Below are positions 6,388-14,990 of a DNA stretch of 64,000 nucleotides, one piece after another. The translations under genes and the position numbers were made by a program. How positions within the stretch are numbered: the stretch's first letter is position 1; every line of letters begins with the position of its first letter. The stretch spans positions 1 to 64,000 of the forward strand of contig NZ_FOGE01000022.1 in NCBI RefSeq assembly GCF_900111125.1, read 5' to 3'. Below the pieces are notes generated by a model. The model ran no database searches and was not told where the DNA came from. It saw only the letters and a program-made list of their open reading frames with translations. Origin of the DNA: Sphingobium sp. YR768. Its GTDB lineage: Bacteria > Pseudomonadota > Alphaproteobacteria > Sphingomonadales > Sphingomonadaceae.

Positions 6388-9216
6388 TCAGAATTCCAGA
6401 TTGAACCGGCCATAATAGAAGCCGCCGCTGATGCCGTAGGGTGCATAGGCATTGTAAAGGCTACCCGCCAGCCGGTTCACCGGCTTCAGCTTGTTGGGAT
6501 AGGTGTTGAGCAGGTTGTTGGCGCCAACCGACAGTTTCACGCCCTTGGCCAGCTTATACCCCAGTTCCAGGTCGAATATGGTCTTGGGCTTCAGCTTTTC
6601 GTCGGCATAGCCTGACGTGCAACCGGTGCTTCCCGCCGTGCAGGACACCCAGTCCGCCGTGTGCAGCACGGTCGCCGCTGCGCGCTGCGTCACCTTGCCA
6701 AAGCGGGTGGCGCGCAGATTGGCATTGAAATCGCCGGTTTCCCACAGGAAATTGGCGATGAACTTGTTACGCGGCGTGCCTTCGCTCAGATCGCCCTGCC
6801 GGTCGCGTGCGACGAAGGAGACGCCGCTGCCACCCGTTGGCGGAGGATCGATATGAGTGAAGACGGTCTTGTTGAAATTGGCCGACAGCGAACTCGTCAA
6901 ATTGCCAAGGCCGCCCAGATTGGCGCGATGGGTGGCGACGATATCCAGGCCGCGAGTCCGCGTATCGGCTGCGTTCGAGAAGATGAGCGCACCAAAATTG
7001 CCGGCATAGCCGTTGGCGTTCAGAATATTGACGACCGTCGTGCCCGATAGCGTACCGCTGAGCAGAATGCGGTCCTTGACCTTGACCTGATAGGCATCGA
7101 CCGTGAGGTTGAAGTTGGGCAGGGGGGTCAGAACAAGCCCGGCCGAGAAGTTGGTCGATTTTTCGGGCCTGAGCGGAACGGCGCCAAGCGCCCGCGCCGC
7201 TGCGCTGTCGACCGGCAGCGCGACCACCGGGCGCAACTGGCTGACGCCGTCGATGACCACGCCGATCGTGCTGGACGAGTTATAATGCTGTTGCTGGAGC
7301 GTGGGTGCCCGGAAGCCTGTGCTGGCCGTTCCGCGGATCGCTATGCCCCTGACCGGTTCTATGCGCAGTGAAGCCTTGCCGGTATCGGTGGTGCCGAAAT
7401 CGGAATAATCCTCATGCCGTCCGGCCAGGCCGAATTCGACGCCCTCGACGATCTTGCCCTCGATATTGGCGTAGGCGCTCCAGTTGTCGCGGCTCCAGCT
7501 GCCCGATCCTTCGGGGGTAAAGCCGATGACGCCCTGCGATCCGATGCCGCTGGCATAGGTGCCGCCGCGCCAGCCGCCGACGGGGAAAATATAGCCGCCA
7601 TTCTCGTAGGAAACAGAATCGCCGGGGCTGATGACGAACTTGTTCTTCTTATACTCGCCGCCCACCGCGACCGAGAGCGGCCCGGCCAGGCCGATGTCGA
7701 ACTCCTTGCTGAGGTCCAGATTGCTGACCCATTCGTCAAAGCGGAGCTTGCCGAGGTAGAAATGGGTCGGGCTTGCCGTGCCAAGTGACGGGTTGAGCGA
7801 TGTTGTTTGGGAATATTTGACCTCGTCCTGCCCATAGCTGGTGCTCAGGTCGAAATGCACGCCGCCGCCCACTTCGCCGCGCAGGCCGCCAGCGAACTGG
7901 AAATCCTCGTCATAGACATGGATGCGCGGGATATAGCCTTCGGGATAAATGGAGATGATGTTGTTGGCTGCTTGCGGCGTGCGATAGGTCAGCCAGCCAG
8001 CCGCATGACGCTTGGAATAGGTGCCGAAACTATAGAGTTCCAGACTGTCGCCCACCGGCAGCATGGCATCATAGCCGAAATTGCCGCCGATGACCTGCGG
8101 CTGGCCATATTTGGCGCGGATGCGATCCGGATTGGCGTTGCGCGGATCTCCGGTCGGATAGAATTGCCCGGTGATCGGGCTGCTCTTGACGATCGTATTC
8201 TCCTGAAGCACGCCGTCGCCAGACAGGTGGATGTAGCCGCCATCCTGGCCCAGCGCGAAGCCATTGTCGATCTGCCAGCGGGCCTGCCATCCGCCATTGT
8301 CGGCCGTGCTGCCCATGGTCAACGCCGCGCCGCCAGAGGTGTCATTCTTCAGGATGATATTGACCACGCCGGCGATCGCGTCGGACCCATATTGCGCCGA
8401 CGCGCCGTCGCGCAGCACTTCGATCCGCTGGATCGCATTGCCGGCGATCAGGTCCAGGTCCGGCGGCGACTGGCCGTTCTGCACGCTACCGTTGATGAAC
8501 AGGGTGGCGGTATTGTGGCGGCGCTTGCCGTTCACCAGCACCAGCAACTGATCACCGCCCAGGCCGCGCAGCGACAGGGTGCGCACGGCCCAGCTCGCGC
8601 CAGCGCCATTGTTCGACACGTTGATCGATGGGACCAATGTGCCGAGCAGGTCGCGCACCGACTGCTTGCCGCTCGTTTCCAGATCTTTTGCGCCCAGCAC
8701 GTCGATCGGCGCAAGGCTCTCCGCCACGGTACGGGTGGTGGTGCGGGTGCCGGTGACGATGATCGGGGTGGCGTCTTCTACCGGTTCGGGGGCCGGCGCC
8801 ATCGCCAGGCTTTCACTGGCTGCGCCGGGCAGGCTGGCCTGCGCGAATTGCAGGGCCAAAGGGCCACGGCGCGCTGCGCTGCGGTTGGGAGGGCCGGCGA
8901 GGGCGATGACGCCTACGCCTGCTTCCGAAGATTTGAGATCGGTGCCAGCAAGTAGTCGATCGAGTGCGGCCTGGGTCGACATCCATCCTTGTATGCTGCG
9001 GCTGCGGACCGTGGCAACCTCGTCATAGGGAAAGAGGATGCGCACGCCAGACTGGGTGGAAAGCTGGCGTAGCGCGCCGCTCAGGGGCTGAACCGCAATG
9101 TCGAACTTGTGCCGCTGGCTCATTGCTGCATCGGTTTTTGCAGCTGCGAAAAGTTGAGTGGGCGAGGCAAGGCAGATGGCGAGGGCAGTCCCCACCATGA
9201 CGTGGCGTATACGCAT
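6388..9216 (-). CDS. TonB-dependent outer-membrane receptor with N-terminal STN domain
   Basis: A 942-aa receptor. A signal peptide (MRIRHVMVGTALAICLAS..., cleavage near AAA-KTD) is followed by an STN secretin/TonB short domain at about residues 35-95 (FDIAVQPLSGALRQLSTQSG), a plug (VIVTGTRTTTRTVAES onward, with LRGLGGDQLLVLVNGKRR) and a 22-strand barrel ending in the aromatic signature FNLEF. STN domains often contact an anti-sigma factor of the FecR type, but no fecI/fecR genes lie nearby. The ATG at 9216 follows AGGGGAA. The substrate is unknown: sphingomonads carry many such receptors for siderophores, vitamins and glycans. It is monocistronic. Confidence 0.93.
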   Translation of the reverse strand: MRIRHVMVGTALAICLASPTQLFAAAKTDAAMSQRHKFDIAVQPLSGALRQLSTQSGVRILFPYDEVATVRSRSIQGWMSTQAALDRLLAGTDLKSSEAGVGVIALAGPPNRSAARRGPLALQFAQASLPGAASESLAMAPAPEPVEDATPIIVTGTRTTTRTVAESLAPIDVLGAKDLETSGKQSVRDLLGTLVPSINVSNNGAGASWAVRTLSLRGLGGDQLLVLVNGKRRHNTATLFINGSVQNGQSPPDLDLIAGNAIQRIEVLRDGASAQYGSDAIAGVVNIILKNDTSGGAALTMGSTADNGGWQARWQIDNGFALGQDGGYIHLSGDGVLQENTIVKSSPITGQFYPTGDPRNANPDRIRAKYGQPQVIGGNFGYDAMLPVGDSLELYSFGTYSKRHAAGWLTYRTPQAANNIISIYPEGYIPRIHVYDEDFQFAGGLRGEVGGGVHFDLSTSYGQDEVKYSQTTSLNPSLGTASPTHFYLGKLRFDEWVSNLDLSKEFDIGLAGPLSVAVGGEYKKNKFVISPGDSVSYENGGYIFPVGGWRGGTYASGIGSQGVIGFTPEGSGSWSRDNWSAYANIEGKIVEGVEFGLAGRHEDYSDFGTTDTGKASLRIEPVRGIAIRGTASTGFRAPTLQQQHYNSSSTIGVVIDGVSQLRPVVALPVDSAAARALGAVPLRPEKSTNFSAGLVLTPLPNFNLTVDAYQVKVKDRILLSGTLSGTTVVNILNANGYAGNFGALIFSNAADTRTRGLDIVATHRANLGGLGNLTSSLSANFNKTVFTHIDPPPTGGSGVSFVARDRQGDLSEGTPRNKFIANFLWETGDFNANLRATRFGKVTQRAAATVLHTADWVSCTAGSTGCTSGYADEKLKPKTIFDLELGYKLAKGVKLSVGANNLLNTYPNKLKPVNRLAGSLYNAYAPYGISGGFYYGRFNLEF

Positions 9217-9397
9217 TGTCAGTTCCCCTGATCTAGCGGCGCTCAAGCCGCTCAATTACCCCAGACGAAGCAATTGCGACATTCCGCTACTTCATATGTC
9301 ATCTTTGAGACATAAAATACTGCTGATAAGAGTATGAGAAATAGTCGCAGGCAGACGTGATGATGCGGCCTGACAGTGATGCTGCGTTGCGGTGGAT

Positions 9398-10171
9398 TCA
9401 GGCGCCGGTTTGCAAAAACCAGCGGTCCGGGCCTTGCAGGCCGATGGCGGTCAAGCGACCGGAAAAATAGGCCCCGGTGTCGATGCCGATGCGGTTGGGG
9501 CGATCATCAACCTCCGGCGAAATGCTGTGGCCGTGCACAATCATCATCGGATGCATCCCCTCATGATCCAGAAAGAGGCGACGGACCCAGCGCAGGTCGG
9601 CCCCTTGCTGTTGCGCGATCGGCACGCCCGGCCGGATACCGGCATGGACGAACAGATAATCGCCGATCGCCACGCTGTCGGGCAGGGCGTCGAGAAAATC
9701 GACATGATCGCGCGGCACATGGTTCAGCATCCAGCTTGCCAGATCGCCATCGGTCATGGTGTCGAACAACAATGGCGCCAAGCCATAGCTGGCCAACGTT
9801 TGCGCGCCGCCGGCCCGGCGAAAGGTGGGCAGGATGCGCACGTCGCCGCGCGCGGCAAGGATGAACAGCTCCTCATGATTGCCCTTGACGCATCGTACGG
9901 CGTCACCGTCCGCCGTCAGCCGCATTACCCGCTCCACGATCTCCCGCGACGCAGGGCCGCGATCGATCAGATCGCCCAGCAGGATCAGATGCGGCGCCAT
10001 CGGCCCGCGCGCCCGATCGTCCAGCGCGATCAGGCGCAGCAATTCCTCCAGCAGATCCAGCCGTCCATGCACGTCGCCGATCGCATAGACACGCCTGTCC
10101 GCGCCCAGGCTGGGGGGCGGACGATCGATGGACTCTGCGTCCCGCTGCTTGCCGATGCGCCAGAAGGTCAT
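9398..10171 (-). CDS. calcineurin-like metallophosphoesterase (serine/threonine phosphatase type)
   Basis: A 257-aa PPP-type phosphoesterase with the full metal-binding motif set: GDVHGR (about residue 33), GDLIDRG (about 67), GNHE (about 95), and later HAG and HGH. It should dephosphorylate phosphoserine/threonine proteins or, as in ApaH/PrpE relatives, diadenosine polyphosphates. It is cytoplasmic with no membrane segment. It is downstream of dcd on the same strand with a 16-base gap, so the two may be cotranscribed. The physiological substrate is unknown. Confidence 0.92.
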   Translation of the reverse strand: MTFWRIGKQRDAESIDRPPPSLGADRRVYAIGDVHGRLDLLEELLRLIALDDRARGPMAPHLILLGDLIDRGPASREIVERVMRLTADGDAVRCVKGNHEELFILAARGDVRILPTFRRAGGAQTLASYGLAPLLFDTMTDGDLASWMLNHVPRDHVDFLDALPDSVAIGDYLFVHAGIRPGVPIAQQQGADLRWVRRLFLDHEGMHPMMIVHGHSISPEVDDRPNRIGIDTGAYFSGRLTAIGLQGPDRWFLQTGA

Positions 10172-10187
10172 GGCGCCCAGTGTCGCA

Positions 10188-10742
10188 TCACAGGCGGGGG
10201 AGTGTCACCCCTTGCTGCCCCATATATTTGCCCGCGCGGTCGGCATAGCTGACTTCGCACGGTTCATTACCCTGGAGGAACAGGAACTGGCAGGCGCCTT
10301 CATTGGCATAGATTTTGGCGGGCAGCGGCGTGGTGTTGGAAAATTCCAGCGTTACATGGCCTTCCCAGCCCGGCTCCAGCGGCGTGACGTTCACGATGAT
10401 GCCGCAGCGGGCATAGGTCGACTTGCCAAGGCAGATGACCAGTACGTCACGCGGCACCCGGAAATATTCGACCGTGCGGGCCAGCGCGAAGCTGTTGGGC
10501 GGGATGATGCAGCAGTCGGTCTTGCGATCGACGAAATTCTTGGGATCGAAATCCTTGGGGTCGACGATCGTGCTGTCGACATTGGTGAAAATCTTGAACT
10601 CGTCCGCCACCCGCGCGTCATAGCCATAGGAGGACAGGCCGTAGCTGATGCACCCTTCACGCCGCTGGCTCTCCACGAACGGCTCGATCATGCCGGTCGT
10701 CTGTGCCTGTTCGCGAATCCATTTGTCGGAAAGAATAGCCAT
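10188..10742 (-). CDS. dcd: dCTP deaminase
   Basis: A 184-aa homotrimeric enzyme converting dCTP to dUTP for thymidylate synthesis. Key segments are visible: SYGLSSYGYDARVADEF (about residues 35-51), the PPNSFALARTVEYFRVPRDV core (about 100-119), and the active-site region containing TPLEPGWEGHVTLEFSN (about 138-154). Length matches the family (about 184-193). It begins at the ATG at 10742 with GGCAG/AGAAAT upstream. No adjacent dut gene is present. Confidence 0.96.
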   Translation of the reverse strand: MAILSDKWIREQAQTTGMIEPFVESQRREGCISYGLSSYGYDARVADEFKIFTNVDSTIVDPKDFDPKNFVDRKTDCCIIPPNSFALARTVEYFRVPRDVLVICLGKSTYARCGIIVNVTPLEPGWEGHVTLEFSNTTPLPAKIYANEGACQFLFLQGNEPCEVSYADRAGKYMGQQGVTLPRL

Positions 10743-10795
10743 ATTTCTGCCGCATGGGATGAGGGGGAAAGGGAGTCAAGCAGATGCCTCAAAGG

Positions 10796-11635
10796 TCAGG
10801 TGCATTGCAGGATCATCCATGCCTTTGTGAAGTCCCGTTGTTCCGCATCCTGACGTTTGATCCAGAAATAGAGACGGCCGTAATCGCCCCACATCATGTC
10901 GGCATCATCATCACTGTCGAGCTGAAGCAGCAGATGCCAATCGACCGCGCCGCTCTCAAGCGCCTTGGCCGCCGGTGCATGATAACCTTCAGGCGTGCCA
11001 ATATAGATACCATTGGACGCCAACTGGCATTCAAGTTCCATGCTATCATTCTGGATGGAATGCGGGTGACCACCCAGTTGATGCGCGGGTGAAAACTCGG
11101 CCTGTGCCTTTTCAACGGCCTCCCATTCTTCTTCTGAAAGAGACATGTAGTCCATGCCCAACCGTTCAGGAGAAGGCAGGCTGACGCCGTTGCGGAGGCG
11201 AAACCCTACTTCCGAAAATGGTTCGATGCTTTGGGGGCGAGCGACAGCCTGGGGATTGAAAGGCCCATGGAGAACGGCCCAACTGCCCCTATCTGCGGGA
11301 TCAAAACCCCAGGTTGATTGGTCGGCATCGTAGAAAAAGAATAGCATGCCATCACCTGGCAGCCACTCCGGAGCGCCCGCACCTTTGGCTTGAGCCAAGT
11401 CAATCTGGGCCAGAAAGGCAAGGGGGCGGCCCTTCCAGTAGGGCCATTCCAGATTGTCTGGCAGGTCTGGCCAGCCGCCCAACTTGGTCAGGGATTTATG
11501 CCCGCTCTCGAATAGGACGCACGGCAAAGCGGCTTCTTTCATGCGACGGATGACATCCATGCTTTGCGGAAGATCGGTTGTTTTGGCTGTAGGTCCGGTT
11601 CGCCAGAAGGAGAATAGTCGCTCAAACCAACCCAT
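10796..11635 (-). CDS. DUF1963 (YwqG-like) family protein, low GC
   Basis: A 279-aa protein of the DUF1963 type: LTKLGGWPDLPDNLEWPYWKGRPLAFLAQIDL at about residues 49-81 and HQLGGHPHSIQND at about 184-196 are the family signatures. Function is unknown; structures of relatives show a beta-rich fold. Base use differs from the neighbours: three consecutive 60-base lines in this gene (11041-11220) are 55, 50 and 58 percent GC by hand count against about 68 percent in a line of the adjacent cdd, which suggests a recent acquisition. It ends 53 bases before dcd begins. Some DUF1963 proteins occur in toxin-immunity contexts, but no toxin gene is seen here. Confidence 0.85.
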   Translation of the reverse strand: MGWFERLFSFWRTGPTAKTTDLPQSMDVIRRMKEAALPCVLFESGHKSLTKLGGWPDLPDNLEWPYWKGRPLAFLAQIDLAQAKGAGAPEWLPGDGMLFFFYDADQSTWGFDPADRGSWAVLHGPFNPQAVARPQSIEPFSEVGFRLRNGVSLPSPERLGMDYMSLSEEEWEAVEKAQAEFSPAHQLGGHPHSIQNDSMELECQLASNGIYIGTPEGYHAPAAKALESGAVDWHLLLQLDSDDDADMMWGDYGRLYFWIKRQDAEQRDFTKAWMILQCT

Positions 11636-11647
11636 GGATACTCGCCG

Positions 11648-12091
11648 TTACAGGATGCCCAGATCTCTGGGACCAAAGGCATGGGGAAGAAGATCGGCGA
11701 CGCGCAGGTCGAGCACACGGTCGCCGCTGGGCGTGGCGCAATAGATGGCGAGCGTCCGCCCGGCCATCTGTTCCGCCTCGTTCATGATCTGGCGGCATCG
11801 GCCGCAGGGGGTGACGAGCGCCTCTTCGGCGGCATCCATCGCACCGCCCACCACCGCGATTTCCGCCACATCGGCGAAGCGGCCCTGCGCATTGACGGTC
11901 GCCAGCGCAACCGTTTCGGCGCAGAGCGAGAGGCCATAGCTGGCATTTTCGAAGTTGCAGCCGGTAACGATGCTGCCGTCGGTCAGCCGTACCGCCGCCC
12001 CCACGGCAAAGCGGCTATAGGGGGCATGGGCGTTGGCCATCGCGGCGCGTGCGGCGGCGATCAACTGTCCAACTTGCTGTTCATCTTGCAT
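11648..12091 (-). CDS. cdd: cytidine deaminase
   Basis: A 147-aa zinc enzyme deaminating cytidine and deoxycytidine in pyrimidine salvage. The NAHAPYSRFAVGAA segment (about residues 20-33), the catalytic Cys-Ala-Glu (SLCAETVAL, about 60-68) and the zinc CxxC within TPCGRCRQIMNE (about 96-107) are present. The ATG at 12091 overlaps the stop codon of the upstream GH25-like gene as TGATG, implying translational coupling. The longer open frame to 12217 lies within that gene and is not used. Length is usual for the short dimeric/tetrameric class (about 130-150). Confidence 0.95.
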   Translation of the reverse strand: MQDEQQVGQLIAAARAAMANAHAPYSRFAVGAAVRLTDGSIVTGCNFENASYGLSLCAETVALATVNAQGRFADVAEIAVVGGAMDAAEEALVTPCGRCRQIMNEAEQMAGRTLAIYCATPSGDRVLDLRVADLLPHAFGPRDLGIL

Positions 12092-12774
12092 CAGGGCGCC
12101 ACCACATTCCATCGGACCGGACCATCGACGCCGTCGATATGCCGCATGTCGCTGGCTGTCCACATCACCCACGGCTTGGTCGCATAATCGGGCGGGAAGA
12201 AATTGCCGTCCAGCCACAGCGTTCGGTTGATGCCGGAGCCGATATCATAGGCTTTGTCGAAATCCTCGCTGACGTTGAGCAGGGCCGGCTTGCCCGCATG
12301 GCTCTCCACCAGATTGATCAGCGTGTTGAGGTCGGACAGCAATTGATCGCGGCCGGGGCGTGCCTTGCATCCCGGTGTGAAGCTCAACCGTATGACCGGG
12401 GGCAGGGCGGCATTGTCACGCGGCACCGTGGTCATGAAGCTGGTTGCCTGATCGCTTGGCTGACGGCACAGGCTGAATTCGATCAGGGCGCCATAACGCA
12501 TCCCCGCCGCGCGCGCGCCGCGCAAATTGGCGGCGAAGGCCGGATCGCGCCTGCCACTGGCATCCGCCGCGCGCAGGTAGGCCAGGTCCGCCCCCTGCGC
12601 AGCCAGCGTGCCCCATTCGACCGAGCCGTTGTCCGACGAGATGGTGACGCCCTGCACCGGATATTGGTCCCGGCTCGGCGCCCAGCCGCGGGCATAGAGC
12701 CACAGCGCCAGAGCCAGCGCCGCGACCACCGCCAGTCCTGCCCCAATCCGGAACAGCAGGCCCCCCAAAGTCAC
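12091..12774 (-). CDS. GH25 lysozyme-fold protein, catalytic residues missing
   Basis: A 227-aa protein with one N-terminal transmembrane segment (residues about 6-26) and a GH25-like barrel. The fold signature is clear (VEWGTLAAQGADLAYLRA, then ARAAGMRYGALIEFSLC), and the C-terminus resembles PWVMWTASDMRHIDGVDGPV of the family. However the first catalytic Asp (family GIDVS) is replaced in GVTIS, and the family DxE pair (PPxxDLEF) reads PPVIRLSF. The usual acid residues are therefore absent, so muramidase activity is doubtful; binding of peptidoglycan remains possible. The paired cysteines (SLCRQ, PGCKARP) are kept. It overlaps cdd by the TGATG junction and lies just downstream of the UPF0262 gene. 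Confidence 0.8.
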   Translation of the reverse strand: MTLGGLLFRIGAGLAVVAALALALWLYARGWAPSRDQYPVQGVTISSDNGSVEWGTLAAQGADLAYLRAADASGRRDPAFAANLRGARAAGMRYGALIEFSLCRQPSDQATSFMTTVPRDNAALPPVIRLSFTPGCKARPGRDQLLSDLNTLINLVESHAGKPALLNVSEDFDKAYDIGSGINRTLWLDGNFFPPDYATKPWVMWTASDMRHIDGVDGPVRWNVVAP

Positions 12775-12787
12775 AACCCTGATCGTC

Positions 12788-13270
12788 TTACCCCTTGATA
12801 TGCAGCACGCAGATCAGCGTGAACAGCCGCCGCGCCGTATCGAAATCGACCTCGATCTTCCCCTCCAGTCGCTCCTTCAGCACCTCCGCCGCATCATTGT
12901 GGATGGCGCGGCGGGCCATGTCGACCGTCTCGATCTGTTGCGGGGAGGCGTTGCTGATCGCCTGATAATAGCTGTCGCAAATGGCGAAATAGTCACGGAT
13001 CGGGCGGCGGAACCGGCCCAGACCCAGGATGATCGCCTCCAGCGGGCTGTCATCCTCCCGGTTGATCTCTATCACCAGCCGGCCTTCCTCGACGCGCAGC
13101 ATTACCTTGTAGGGGCCGGCATAGCCGTCGGCATGGTCGCGCTGTGGCGCGAAGTGATTATCTTCCAGCAGGTCGAAAATCGCGATGCGGCGTTCCTGCT
13201 CCACGTCGGCGTTGCGCCACAGGATCGTGCGCTGGTCCAGTTGGATGTCTATGATGCGCGGATCGGCCAT
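12788..13270 (-). CDS. UPF0262 family protein
   Basis: A 160-aa protein of the alphaproteobacterial UPF0262 family, recognised by DPRIIDIQLDQRTI (about residues 3-16), RRIAIFDLLEDNHF (about 28-41) and FDTARRLFTLICVLHIKG at the C-terminus. No enzymatic motif, signal peptide or membrane segment is seen; function is unknown. Start at ATG 13270 is chosen, with another ATG two codons upstream at 13276. It is divergent from dnaB across about 113 bases and precedes the GH25-like/cdd pair by 13 bases, suggesting one operon. Confidence 0.9.
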   Translation of the reverse strand: MADPRIIDIQLDQRTILWRNADVEQERRIAIFDLLEDNHFAPQRDHADGYAGPYKVMLRVEEGRLVIEINREDDSPLEAIILGLGRFRRPIRDYFAICDSYYQAISNASPQQIETVDMARRAIHNDAAEVLKERLEGKIEVDFDTARRLFTLICVLHIKG

Positions 13271-13383
13271 ATGCAAGCGAACAGTCAGTGCGGCGAGGCG
13301 CGCCGAAATGCAAGCGGGACTTATCCACAGATGCGTGGTTCTGGCCCCTTGCGCATGTCCGGTCGGGAGAGGAAAGAGAGCGG

Positions 13384-14868
13384 ATGGTCGAACTGCTGAA
13401 AATCAACCCCGCCGAAACGGGCGGAACCGAACTGCCGCGCAATGTCGAAGCGGAGGCCGCGCTGCTGGGCGCGATCATGATCGACAATCGCATTGCCGAG
13501 GATGTGCAGCTCAAGCTGAAATCCGAACATTATTTCGAGCCGCTGCACGGCCGCATCTATGACGCGATCATGCGGCTGCTGGACAAGGATATGGTCGCCA
13601 ATCCGGTAACGCTGCGGCCGATGCTGGAGCAGGACCCGGCGCTCAAGGAGCTGGGCGGTCCTGCCTATCTGGCGCAACTCACCGGCAATGGCGCGGCGCT
13701 GATCGGTGCGCGCGATTTCGCCAGCCAGATTTACGACCTTGCTCTGCTGCGACAGCTTGTCAGTGTCGGGCGGGAACTGGTTGAAAATGCGCTCGATACG
13801 AGTGAAGAGGTCAACCCGCGCGAACAGATTGAGGCGGCCGAAGTCGCACTCTACAAGGTGTCGGAGGGCGAGGGCGAGACAGGATCGGTCAAGAGCTTCC
13901 TGACCGCCTCGACCGCCGCCGTTCAGGTGGCCGAGCGCGCGCTGAACAGCGGCGGCCATGTGTCGGGTATCACCACCGGTATCAACAGCCTGAATGCCAA
14001 GATCGGTGGTCTGCACAATTCCGACTTGATGATTCTGGCCGGGCGCCCGGGCATGGGGAAGACATCGCTGGCGACCAACATCGCCTATAATGCCGCGTCC
14101 CGCTGGCTGCGCGATCATGGCGACGGCATTCCGCTGGAGAAGAATATGGGCGCCAAGACGGCCTTCTTCTCGCTCGAAATGTCGGCGGACCAGCTGGCGA
14201 CCCGTGTTCTTGCCGAACAGTCGGGCATTTCGGGCGAAGCGCTGCGCATGGGCAAGATCAGCCGGGCGGATTTCCAGAATCTGTCCCGCGCTGCCCGTGA
14301 CCTTCAGGAACTGCCTTTGTTCATCGACGATACGCCGGGCCTGACGATCGCGGCATTGCGGACCCGCGCGCGCCGTCTGAAGCGTCGCCATGATATCGGC
14401 TTCATCGTCGTCGACTATCTTCAGCTGTTGCAGGGTAGCGGGCGCGGCAACGAGAATCGCGTGAACGAGATTTCGGAAATTTCGCGTGGTTTGAAGACCT
14501 TGGCCAAGGAACTTCATGTGCCCGTGCTGGCCCTGTCTCAGCTCAGCCGCGCAGTCGAACAGCGTGAGGACAAGCGGCCCCAGCTATCCGACCTTCGTGA
14601 ATCCGGATCGATCGAGCAGGACGCGGACATGGTCTGGTTCGTGTTCCGCGAAGATTATTATGAGGCGGCCAAGGAACCCAAGCCGGAGGATGAGGCCGCC
14701 TATGCTGCGTGGAAGGAGAATATGGAGCGCATCTACGGCAAGGCGGAAGTGATCGTCGCCAAACAGCGTCACGGTTCCACCGGCCGCATCCGCATGAAGT
14801 TCGACGCGAAGATCACCCGCTTCTCCGATCTGGCCGAAGATGGCTACGAAGATCTGAGTTACGAATAA
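13384..14868 (+). CDS. dnaB: replicative DNA helicase DnaB
   Basis: A 494-aa hexameric 5'-3' helicase that unwinds DNA at the replication fork. The N-terminal domain spans about residues 20-120 (LPRNVEAEAALLGAIMIDN). The RecA-like C-terminal domain has Walker A GRPGMGKT (about 219-226), Walker B in FIVVDYLQLL (about 340-349) and the SGSIEQDADMVWFVFRED motif (about 403-420). The start at 13384 follows GAGGAAAGAGAG; the longer frame from 13288 is upstream of this site and non-conserved. Length is normal (about 470-500); no intein is present. Confidence 0.97.
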   Translation: MVELLKINPAETGGTELPRNVEAEAALLGAIMIDNRIAEDVQLKLKSEHYFEPLHGRIYDAIMRLLDKDMVANPVTLRPMLEQDPALKELGGPAYLAQLTGNGAALIGARDFASQIYDLALLRQLVSVGRELVENALDTSEEVNPREQIEAAEVALYKVSEGEGETGSVKSFLTASTAAVQVAERALNSGGHVSGITTGINSLNAKIGGLHNSDLMILAGRPGMGKTSLATNIAYNAASRWLRDHGDGIPLEKNMGAKTAFFSLEMSADQLATRVLAEQSGISGEALRMGKISRADFQNLSRAARDLQELPLFIDDTPGLTIAALRTRARRLKRRHDIGFIVVDYLQLLQGSGRGNENRVNEISEISRGLKTLAKELHVPVLALSQLSRAVEQREDKRPQLSDLRESGSIEQDADMVWFVFREDYYEAAKEPKPEDEAAYAAWKENMERIYGKAEVIVAKQRHGSTGRIRMKFDAKITRFSDLAEDGYEDLSYE

Positions 14869-14881
14869 TCCCGGAAAATTT

Positions 14882-14969
14882 GTCATTCCCGCGAAGACGG
14901 GAACCTATCTCCCAACCCATATTCTTGGTGCAGGGTCGAGAGATGGGTCCCCGCTTCCGCGGGGATGAC
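14882..14969. repeat. dispersed inverted repeat (type GTCATTCCCGC)
   Basis: A left arm at 14882-14910 (starts GTCATTCCCGCGAAGACGGG) and a right arm at 14941-14969 (ends CCGCGGGGATGAC) are imperfect reverse complements separated by 30 bases. Elements of this type are scattered between genes in sphingomonads and related alphaproteobacteria. It sits between the convergent dnaB and DUF885 genes and may also act as an mRNA 3' end. Confidence 0.75.
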
Positions 14970-14990
14970 GATAGCGTATAAAGCGGGGCG

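Noticed and set aside
7807..8955. Plus-strand open frame inside the TonB receptor
   Set aside because: Antisense shadow of a high-GC barrel gene; His/Ala/Arg-rich, no domain.
13321..14517. Minus-strand open frame opposite dnaB
   Set aside because: Shadow of dnaB; no domain or binding site.
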